From Treponema sp. UBA6852 (lineage in GTDB: Bacteria > Spirochaetota > Spirochaetia > Treponematales > Treponemataceae), in assembly GCA_002449305.1 (NCBI GenBank), contig DKDI01000014.1, forward strand, positions 2,546 through 17,996: 15,451 nt of DNA, written 5' to 3'. Every line of letters starts with the position of its first letter. Position 1 is the first letter of the stretch. The position numbers were made by a program, and so were the translations under genes. This document shows positions 5,533-12,681 of the stretch, in pieces. The notes under the pieces were generated by a model, which was not told the origin of the DNA, searched no databases, and worked only from the letters and a program-made list of their open reading frames with translations.

Positions 5533-8052
5533 ATGGAAAAATTTCTTATTTCAGGAATGAGTTGCGCCGCTTGTTCAGCTAGAATTGAAAAAGCAGTAAC
5601 AAAAGTAAAAGGCGTGGAATCTTGCGCTGTAAGCCTTCTTACAAATTCAATGTCCGTGGAAGGAACGGCTTCCGCAAAAAGCATAATTCAGGCTGTTGAA
5701 AAAGCAGGATATGGCGCAAAAATTTCTGGCAGTGAAAAACCAAGCAAATCAGAAGAGCAGGAACTTTTGCTAGAAAACTCAGAATTAAAAAATCTAAAAA
5801 CACGCTTAGTAGCTTCATTAATTTTTCTTTTGATTCTCATGTATTTTAGCATGGGCCACATGATGCTAAACTTTCCTCTTCCTGCTTGGTTCAACGGAAA
5901 CCACGTTGCAATGGGTCTTGTTCAGCTTTTGCTTACAATTATAATCTTATTCATCAATAGAAAATTTTTTATAAGCGGAACTAAAGGGCTTCTCCACGGA
6001 ACTCCAAATATGGACACACTCGTTGCGCTTGGAAGTGGAGTTTCATTTGCATACAGTCTTGTGGTTCTTTTTAATATGACCGATGCGGTTTTAAAAGGCG
6101 ACGAGCAACGTGTAATGAAATGCATGGACAATTTCTATTTTGAAGGAGCTGCAATGATTGTAACTCTCATCACTGTAGGAAAAATGCTTGAGTCCATTTC
6201 AAAAGGAAAAACTACAAACGCTCTAAAAAATCTTATAAAGTTAAAGCCTGAAAATGCAACAGTCATACGTGAAGGAAAGGAAATTGTAATTCCAATAAGC
6301 GAAGTAAAAAAAGATGATATTTTCATTGTAAAGCCCGGAGAAAATATTCCTGTCGATGGAATTGTAATTGAAGGAGAATCATCTGTAAACGAATCTGCAT
6401 TGACAGGCGAAAGCATTCCAGTCGACAAATCTGCAAAAAGCGAAGTGTATTCGGCAACTATAAATTTAAATGGTTTTTTAAAATGCAAGGCATTGCGCAT
6501 CGGAGAAGAAACTGCGCTTTCACAAATAATAAAACTTGTAAGCGATGCCTCTGCAACAAAAGCTCCGATTGCAAAAACAGCAGACAAAGTTTCAGGAATT
6601 TTTGTGCCGTCCGTACTTTTAATTTCAGCAATAACATTTTTTACCTGGTTGATTTGTGGCGCGGAATTCAACTTCGCATTGTCCAGAGCAATCGCCGTTC
6701 TTGTTATAAGCTGTCCGTGCGCATTGGGGCTCGCAACTCCAGTTGCCATCATGGTCGGAAACGGAGTCGGAGCAAAGAACGGAATTCTTTTTAAAACTGC
6801 GACTTCACTTGAAGAAACTGGAAAAATAAAAATTGTTGCACTAGACAAAACAGGAACAATAACAAAAGGTGAGCCGGAAGTAACTGACATTATCGCAGCA
6901 GATAATGTTTCAGAAAAAGACTTAGTGAAAATTGCAGCGTCGCTTGAATCAAAAAGTTCACATCCGCTTGCAAAAGCTGTTGTAAAATTTTATAGCAATT
7001 CCACTTTTGCCAATGAAGAAGTTTTTGAAACACAAAATTTTGTTTCGCTTCCGGGAAATGGAATTTCATGCACAATCAAAGGAGAAAAATTTTTTGCAGG
7101 CAATTTAGTCTTTATAGAAAAAAATGCAGATATTTTATCAATAAAAGAAAAAGCAACTTTGTTTGCTTCCGAAGGAAAAACACCGCTCGTATTCGCAAAG
7201 GAAAATAAAATTCTTGGAATGATTTGCGTTGCGGACAAAATAAAAGACGACAGTGCGCAGGCGGTTTCGCAGCTAAAGGCAATGTCTGTAACTCCGGTTA
7301 TGATTACAGGCGACAATGAAAAAACAGCGCAGGCAATCGCAAAGAATGCCGGCATAGAAAAAGTTATCGCAGGCGTTCTTCCAGACGGAAAAGCAAAGAC
7401 AATTGCAACTTTAAAATCAAAAGGAAAAACTGCAATGGCTGGAGACGGAATTAATGATGCTCCGGCACTTGCAAGCGCAGACATTGGAATCGCACTTGGA
7501 GCAGGTAGCGACATTGCAATAGATTCCGCACAAGTTGTTCTTATGAAAAATTCGTTGCTAGATGTTCCAGCGGCAATCCGGCTTAGCAAGGCAACATTGA
7601 AAAATATTCATGAAAATTTATTCTGGGCATTTTTCTATAACATTGCAGGAATTCCACTTGCAGCCGGAATTTATTACAAGGCATTCGGGCTTCTTTTAAA
7701 TCCAATGTTTGCAGCAGCGGCAATGAGTCTTTCAAGTTTTTGTGTTGTAACAAATGCGCTCAGGCTGAATTTCTTTAAGCCGTATAAATTTTCCAAATCA
7801 GAAAATAAATTTCAATCTTTAAAAAGGCAAGAGGAGGTTACTATGTCAACGATTGAAAAAACTATAAAAGTAGAAGGAATGATGTGCGGACATTGTGAGG
7901 CGCACGTAAAAGAAGCTCTTGAAAAAATCAAGGGAGTTGAAGAAGCCACAGCAGATCATGAAACAGGAAAAGTTGTCTTAAAACTTTCAAAAGATGTTGA
8001 TGACAAAAAAATTTCAGATGCAGTAAAAAAAGCTGGATACACAGTGGTTTAA
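5533..8052 (+). CDS. copA: Cu(I)-exporting P1B-type ATPase with a CopZ-like C-terminal HMA domain
   Basis: ATP-driven export of Cu(I) across the cytoplasmic membrane. Order in the 839 residues: HMA domain 1-65 with GMSCAAC (C11, C14); membrane segments from about 90; actuator loop TGES (291-294); CPC ion site (395-397) followed by ALGLATP; phosphorylated aspartate D438 in DKTGT; SHP (476-478) of the nucleotide domain; GDGIND (637-642). YN (702-703) and MSLSS (731-735) in the last two membrane segments mark the Cu(I) class. After a linker of about 20 residues comes a second HMA domain (771-839) with GMMCGHC (C785, C788), the size and sequence of a free CopZ. A C-terminal position is unusual for CopA. 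ATG 5533 is chosen because GGAGG (5523-5527) lies five bases upstream; ATG 5521 overlaps that site. A terminator follows immediately. Confidence 0.95.
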   Translation: MEKFLISGMSCAACSARIEKAVTKVKGVESCAVSLLTNSMSVEGTASAKSIIQAVEKAGYGAKISGSEKPSKSEEQELLLENSELKNLKTRLVASLIFLLILMYFSMGHMMLNFPLPAWFNGNHVAMGLVQLLLTIIILFINRKFFISGTKGLLHGTPNMDTLVALGSGVSFAYSLVVLFNMTDAVLKGDEQRVMKCMDNFYFEGAAMIVTLITVGKMLESISKGKTTNALKNLIKLKPENATVIREGKEIVIPISEVKKDDIFIVKPGENIPVDGIVIEGESSVNESALTGESIPVDKSAKSEVYSATINLNGFLKCKALRIGEETALSQIIKLVSDASATKAPIAKTADKVSGIFVPSVLLISAITFFTWLICGAEFNFALSRAIAVLVISCPCALGLATPVAIMVGNGVGAKNGILFKTATSLEETGKIKIVALDKTGTITKGEPEVTDIIAADNVSEKDLVKIAASLESKSSHPLAKAVVKFYSNSTFANEEVFETQNFVSLPGNGISCTIKGEKFFAGNLVFIEKNADILSIKEKATLFASEGKTPLVFAKENKILGMICVADKIKDDSAQAVSQLKAMSVTPVMITGDNEKTAQAIAKNAGIEKVIAGVLPDGKAKTIATLKSKGKTAMAGDGINDAPALASADIGIALGAGSDIAIDSAQVVLMKNSLLDVPAAIRLSKATLKNIHENLFWAFFYNIAGIPLAAGIYYKAFGLLLNPMFAAAAMSLSSFCVVTNALRLNFFKPYKFSKSENKFQSLKRQEEVTMSTIEKTIKVEGMMCGHCEAHVKEALEKIKGVEEATADHETGKVVLKLSKDVDDKKISDAVKKAGYTVV
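7831..8052 (+). CDS. copZ: Probable internal translation start giving a free 69-residue CopZ-like copper chaperone
   Basis: Inside copA, in the same frame, GAGGAGG (7831-7837) stands five bases before ATG 7843, one of the strongest ribosome sites in the window. Translation from there yields 69 residues starting MSTIEKTIKVEGMMCGHC and ending AGYTVV, a complete CopZ-type domain of the usual length with the CxxC Cu(I) motif. The arrangement looks like a separate copZ gene joined to copA by loss of the copA stop codon, with the old start retained. Both products, fusion pump and free chaperone, could be made from one mRNA. Two products are an inference; the site and the complete domain are seen directly. 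The coding part starts at 7843. Confidence 0.6.
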   Translation, partial: EEVTMSTIEKTIKVEGMMCGHCEAHVKEALEKIKGVEEATADHETGKVVLKLSKDVDDKKISDAVKKAGYTVV

Positions 8053-8060
8053 AACAAAAA

Positions 8061-8095
8061 CGCCGTGGTAATAAAAATGTTGCCACGGCATTTTT
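8061..8095 (+). terminator. Intrinsic terminator of the copper operon
   Basis: GCCGTGG (8062-8068) pairs with CCACGGC (8083-8089), extendable by two weaker pairs, with a 10-14 base loop, followed by ATTTTTATTT. It begins ten bases after the copA stop codon. Confidence 0.88.
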
Positions 8096-8136
8096 ATTTC
8101 ATAATAAAAAATTATTCTGCGCAAAATAAAACACCC

Positions 8137-8165
8137 TTGAAAATCTAGCAAAAATTCAGTGAAAT
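8137..8165 (+). promoter_or_regulatory. Candidate promoter of the M16 protease gene, possibly leaderless
   Basis: TTGAAA (8137-8142) and TGAAAT (8160-8165) are separated by exactly 17 bases. The expected transcription start falls at or next to the ATG at 8172. No Shine-Dalgarno-like sequence precedes that ATG, which agrees with a very short or absent leader. Confidence 0.4.
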
Positions 8166-8171
8166 AAACTT

Positions 8172-11048
8172 ATGAAGCAAAACAAAAAATTTATTAAGAT
8201 TATTTCATTATTTGTATTTTTATTTACACTGAATTTTATTCACGCCGAAAAAACTCCAGTCGAAAATTTATATGAATACAAAATGGAAAACGGCCTTACA
8301 GTTTTTGCCGCAGAAAATCACACAGTTCCACTGGTCTATATTGAGATTGCAATACGCGCAGGAGCTATAACACAAACTCCGCAGACCGCAGGACTTTTCC
8401 ATTTGTATGAGCACATGATGTTTAAAGGAAACAAACTTTACAAAGATGCTGCATCAGTGAACAGGGCTCTTTCTAATCTTGGAGTTGCAAGCTGGAACGG
8501 AACAACAGGAATAAACCATGTAAATTATTTTTTCACAGTGCCTTCAAACAAACTTGAAGAAGGACTTGCATTTTGGAATGCGGCGGTTCGCTCACCTCTT
8601 CTTGATGAGCAGGAACTTGAAAATGAAAAAAAAGTTGTGCTTTCTGAAATTGAAGGCGGAAAATCAGATCCATCAAAAATTTTTTATAGCTACTTAAATA
8701 AAAAACTTTTCCCTGATGCGCCATACAAACTTGATTCAGGCGGTTCATTTGATGCTGTAAGAAATGCGACTTCAACTCAGCTAAAAGAAATAAAAGGAAA
8801 ATACTACATTCCAAAAAACGCCGCTCTTTTTATTGGCGGAGACATTCAGCCTGAAGAAACTTTCAAGCTTGCAGAAAAAATATTCGGTACTTGGAGCAAC
8901 AACAATTCAAAAATAGAACCTTCAGTTCAGCAAAAAAAAGAGCCTTTTGCAAGCACACAATTTTGTGTAATGCCTTTTGACAAAATCACAAAGGAACTTG
9001 CGCAGGTTATGATCCAGTTCAGAGGTCCAGACGCAGATTTTGATTTGCAAGACACTTACGCTGCGGATTATCTTATGTATCTTTTGTCAGAGCCAAACGG
9101 AAAGTACATTCAGTCACTTTACAAAAATCCAGAATTTAAAATTCCAGACTTCAACAATTCCTGGGCGCAATATGCTACAGTAAGAGCTAACGGACTTTTT
9201 GAATTCGGAACAATTGTGACGGAACCAGAAAATTTGTTGCCAGAACGAACAGAAAAAATTCTTTTAGAAATTCAAAATTCAATTATTCCGAAAATTGCAA
9301 ATGAAAAAAAATTTTTTACAGAATCATACAAGTCAAAAATAATAGAGCAACTAAAAGACAACCAAACACTAGCAACAGAAACTCCTTCAGAACTTTTAAC
9401 AAGCATCCGAAGCTGGTGGACAAACACAAGTGCAGAATATTTTTTCAACTACTATGACAATCTTTCAAAAGTTACACAGGACGATGTAAAAAGAATTATA
9501 GAAAAATATATATCGGGTAAAAAACCGCTCGTAAGTGTTCTGTTAAATCCTGAAATTTACAGCAGTACAAAAAATGATTTTGAACACGCAGGATTCTATG
9601 AAGTCCGTTCCGATGAAAAAAGATGGTGGCAGGAAAAACAATTTGAATCAAAAGAACCAATTCAGAATTCAAATTTAAAACTTGCAGAAGAAAAAAATAT
9701 TTACACTCCGCAAAAAAATCAATCAAGCAAAACTGAAAATAAAATTTCAAAACGAAACATTGAAATTAAAAAACTTAAAAACGAAATTCCTGTTTACATA
9801 AACAACACAAGCGACAAAATTATTTCCATTGCAATTCTTTGTCCAGGCGGAGTTGAAAAACTTACACCAGAAACATCAGGAATGGAAACAACATTATTCT
9901 CTTTCATGGCGGATTCTTCCAAAAAATTTTCATATAAAAAACGAACAGAAATTTCATACGACACAAATTCCAGCATAGGATATTTTTCAAAACTTTCCGG
10001 AAGCGCGCTTTACTTAAATGCAATGGACAAACACTTTGAAAAAACACTTCCAGTTTTTTTGGACGGATTTTTAAATCCTGCGTTTAACCAGAATGAATAT
10101 GAAAACACAATCAATGCTTTGCGCCAAAGAATCCAAGGAATTTTCAACGACCCGGAATCTTTTTTGGCTTTCACAATTTCAAATAAAATCTACAAAGACC
10201 ATCCTTACGAAGCAAAGACATTTGCAACTCCAGATTCAATAAAAAATATTACAATAGAAAATCTAAAAAAATATCACAAAGAACTTTTATCAAACGGAAA
10301 TTTTTCTGTTGTCGTTTCAGGAAAAATCGATTCAGACTTTTTAATAAAAAAACTGAACAGCACAATTGGAAAACTAAAATTTTCAAATGAAGAAACAAAA
10401 AGAAAAATCATACAGCCTATAAGCATTAAGAAAAATACGCCGCTTACGCTTCATCATCCGTCAGCAGAAGGAACGGCATACATCACAAAAGTTTTCGCAT
10501 CCCCGGCAAATACCGAATCTGACTTTATTCCATGCGTGCTTGCTGGAAACATCTACACAGACATTCTTTTCAATGTTGTAAGAGAGCACTACGGAATTTG
10601 CTATTCTCCGCAGAGTTATGTCATAGGCTCGAAAGCGCCTTATGGAATTGAACATTTATTTAAAGTTTCCGATTTCAGCAATTTTGAAAAAGCCATGCAG
10701 GAAGCAAGAAACTATATGGCAAACGACAAAATCGTAGAAAAAACAAATGCGAACGGAAGCTATGAATTTTCAACTGTTGAGCAAAATTTGGAAGGCTACA
10801 AAAATTCATATATAAATCAAACTTACCAAAGCCAGCAAACAAACGCGGGACTAGTTTCAATACTGGGCTACAACTTGATTCAGTTCAATGACATTGACTA
10901 TGACTTAAAACAACTGGAACAAATCAAGCAAACTTCTGCGCAGGAAATTCTCAGTGTCTTCAAAAAATACTGGATTGAAAATCCTTCCGCTTGGTTCGCA
11001 ATAACTGGCGAAAACACAACTTTAAATTTTGGCGAGCAGGAGCAATAA
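8172..11048 (+). CDS. Exported M16-family (pitrilysin/insulinase-type) zinc metalloprotease
   Basis: A 958-residue protein with a signal peptide (KKFIKII, a hydrophobic run about 9-22, likely cut after IHA at 23-25), so it acts outside the cytoplasmic membrane. Residues about 35-200 are the catalytic M16 domain with the inverted zinc motif HLYEH (H77, E80, H81). The distal ligand is probably E152 in ENEKKVVLSEIEGG, 71 residues on. A second domain follows to about 400, then a linker, then a second, non-catalytic M16 half from about 530. REHYGICYSPQSY (near 803-815) matches the conserved Arg/Tyr segment of M16 C-terminal domains. The two-half single-chain form of about 950 residues is normal for pitrilysin-like enzymes. 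No ribosome site precedes the ATG, but the next in-frame ATG would remove the signal peptide. Its substrate is unknown. Its end overlaps recQ. Confidence 0.92.
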   Translation: MKQNKKFIKIISLFVFLFTLNFIHAEKTPVENLYEYKMENGLTVFAAENHTVPLVYIEIAIRAGAITQTPQTAGLFHLYEHMMFKGNKLYKDAASVNRALSNLGVASWNGTTGINHVNYFFTVPSNKLEEGLAFWNAAVRSPLLDEQELENEKKVVLSEIEGGKSDPSKIFYSYLNKKLFPDAPYKLDSGGSFDAVRNATSTQLKEIKGKYYIPKNAALFIGGDIQPEETFKLAEKIFGTWSNNNSKIEPSVQQKKEPFASTQFCVMPFDKITKELAQVMIQFRGPDADFDLQDTYAADYLMYLLSEPNGKYIQSLYKNPEFKIPDFNNSWAQYATVRANGLFEFGTIVTEPENLLPERTEKILLEIQNSIIPKIANEKKFFTESYKSKIIEQLKDNQTLATETPSELLTSIRSWWTNTSAEYFFNYYDNLSKVTQDDVKRIIEKYISGKKPLVSVLLNPEIYSSTKNDFEHAGFYEVRSDEKRWWQEKQFESKEPIQNSNLKLAEEKNIYTPQKNQSSKTENKISKRNIEIKKLKNEIPVYINNTSDKIISIAILCPGGVEKLTPETSGMETTLFSFMADSSKKFSYKKRTEISYDTNSSIGYFSKLSGSALYLNAMDKHFEKTLPVFLDGFLNPAFNQNEYENTINALRQRIQGIFNDPESFLAFTISNKIYKDHPYEAKTFATPDSIKNITIENLKKYHKELLSNGNFSVVVSGKIDSDFLIKKLNSTIGKLKFSNEETKRKIIQPISIKKNTPLTLHHPSAEGTAYITKVFASPANTESDFIPCVLAGNIYTDILFNVVREHYGICYSPQSYVIGSKAPYGIEHLFKVSDFSNFEKAMQEARNYMANDKIVEKTNANGSYEFSTVEQNLEGYKNSYINQTYQSQQTNAGLVSILGYNLIQFNDIDYDLKQLEQIKQTSAQEILSVFKKYWIENPSAWFAITGENTTLNFGEQEQ

Positions 11049-12543
11049 GACCTTTAAACGGAAACTTTCTTATACGGATGATTTTTTGCACCTTAAGCTG
11101 ACTTATAATTTCATCCGTATCTGAATGCTCATAAATATTCACTGAACAATTTTTTCCACTTGCTTTATTCAAAGCAATCATTGAAGCTTGATTTAATTCA
11201 TCTTGCGTAAAGCGGTTTGGATTTTTTCTCACAAGTTCCATGACAATTTTCGCATCAAGCGCGATTTTTTCATCTGATTTTCCTGAGCAAATATCACAGC
11301 CATCACACGCCGCCTGTTCTCCGCCTAAAGCGTCCAATAGAATTTGACGACGGCAAGTTTTGCTTTCTGCAAATTTCTGCATGACTTTTCTTCTGTCATT
11401 TTCTTTTATCGCAGAAAATTTTTTATGGTCATTAAAACTCCAAAGCAATATTGCATTTGAAACTTCGCCATCTCTTCCTCCGCGGCCGGCTTCCTGAATA
11501 TAGGATTCTGCGCTTGGGCTTGCCTCCAAATGAATAACAGTACGGATATTTTTCTTGTCCACTCCCATTCCAAAAGCACAAGTGCAACACAAAATGGCAT
11601 CGTCTTTTGGATAAAACCATTTTTCAACTTTTTGCTTTTCTTCACGAGTCATTCCAGCATGATAAAATTTCACTTTGCCGTTTCCACAGTAAGCAGAAAG
11701 TTCCCTTGCCATGTCTTCCGATTTTGCGCGAGTTCCACAAAAAATAATCAGCGGTTTTTGTTCTGTCAGCGCAAGTAAAAAGGCAGTCCGTTTTTTTGCA
11801 TAACATTTTACAACTTTATAGTGAATATTCGGACGGTCGCTTTCGCTTCTTACAATTTTCGCCTCTCCATCAAAAAGAACTTCAGAAACTCTTGCAAGCA
11901 CACATTCCGAAGCGGTCGCAGTAAAAGCGGTTACAACAGGTGGATTAATTTTCTTTATAACTTTTCCAAGATTTAAATACGCAGGTCTAAATGAATCGCC
12001 CCACTCGCTTACACAATGAGCCTCATCAATTGCAATGTGAACAATTCCAAATGAACAAAGCTGCTCCAAAAGATTTTGATTTTGCAACGCCTCTGGGTTT
12101 GTAATTATCACTTTTGCGCCGTTCTTTATGCGCATAAAATTTTCTTCACGCTCTAAATCAGTCTGGCCGCCTCGAAACACAACGCAGTCAAGACCGCCTT
12201 CATCCATTCTTCTTTTTTGATCTGAAATAAGCGCAAGCAAAGGATAGATAACAAGCGTAGGTTTATCTAAAAGCAAAGCCGGAGCAAGAAAGCAAAGCGA
12301 TTTTCCAGCTCCAGTCGGAAGCAAGACAATTTGCCGTCCGTTAGAACAGACATCATCTTTTAAAACATCATCTCTTGGATTTGCCGAATCCAAAATATTT
12401 GCAATTACAATTCTCTGCCACGGAAAAAAATAAGAAATACCAAAAGCTTTTTTCGCCGCCTGCAAAACTTCATCAGAATCCAAAGTGCTTTCTTCTTCCG
12501 ATTCTGGAATTGCCCAAAACTCATCATTGATTTCTTCTGCCAT
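10960..12543 (-). CDS. recQ: RecQ-family ATP-dependent DNA helicase, without HRDC domain
   Basis: A 3'-5' DNA helicase acting in recombination and replication-fork repair, 527 residues. Helicase motifs in order: motif 0 glutamine Q43; Walker A LPTGAGKS (75-82); IDEAHCVSEWGDSFRPAY (172-189) with DEAH; FTATAS (207-212); IIFCGTRAKSE (266-276); FGMGVDKKNIRTVIH (324-338); QEAGRGGRDG (350-359) with the arginine finger. A zinc-binding set C397, C413, C416, C419 follows. About 108 residues remain, enough for only a partial winged-helix region, and no HRDC domain is present (E. coli RecQ has about 610 residues). GAGGA lies four bases before ATG 12543. The last 29 codons overlap the M16 gene on the other strand, so the C terminus may be extended relative to relatives. 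A terminator-like hairpin lies just upstream. Confidence 0.93.
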   Translation of the reverse strand: MAEEINDEFWAIPESEEESTLDSDEVLQAAKKAFGISYFFPWQRIVIANILDSANPRDDVLKDDVCSNGRQIVLLPTGAGKSLCFLAPALLLDKPTLVIYPLLALISDQKRRMDEGGLDCVVFRGGQTDLEREENFMRIKNGAKVIITNPEALQNQNLLEQLCSFGIVHIAIDEAHCVSEWGDSFRPAYLNLGKVIKKINPPVVTAFTATASECVLARVSEVLFDGEAKIVRSESDRPNIHYKVVKCYAKKRTAFLLALTEQKPLIIFCGTRAKSEDMARELSAYCGNGKVKFYHAGMTREEKQKVEKWFYPKDDAILCCTCAFGMGVDKKNIRTVIHLEASPSAESYIQEAGRGGRDGEVSNAILLWSFNDHKKFSAIKENDRRKVMQKFAESKTCRRQILLDALGGEQAACDGCDICSGKSDEKIALDAKIVMELVRKNPNRFTQDELNQASMIALNKASGKNCSVNIYEHSDTDEIISQLKVQKIIRIRKFPFKGLIAPARQNLKLCFRQLLRTKRKDFQSSIF

Positions 12544-12566
12544 AAAGTCCTCGTTTTATTCACGCA

Positions 12567-12603
12567 AAAAAAACTGCCTAATAAATTTTATTTTACTAGG
12601 CAG
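12567..12603 (-). terminator. Intrinsic terminator after the antiporter gene, in the recQ leader
   Basis: On the minus strand CTGCCTA (12603-12597) pairs with TAGGCAG (12580-12574) around a 16-base A/T loop, followed at once by seven T (12573-12567). It lies 79 bases after the antiporter stop codon and only about 18 bases before the recQ ribosome site. It could therefore end the upstream transcript or act as an attenuator for recQ. On the plus strand the T-run is less well placed. Confidence 0.8.
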
Positions 12604-12681
12604 CCTGATTTTTTCTTATAAAAACTTTATTGCTCAAGAAAAACAAGAAATGCAGAATCAACTGAAAAAATTTTTGTCCTT

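Noticed and set aside
6135..6890. Minus-strand 251-codon frame under copA
   Set aside because: Antisense to the actuator and CPC region of the ATPase; composition is that of a complement-strand shadow.
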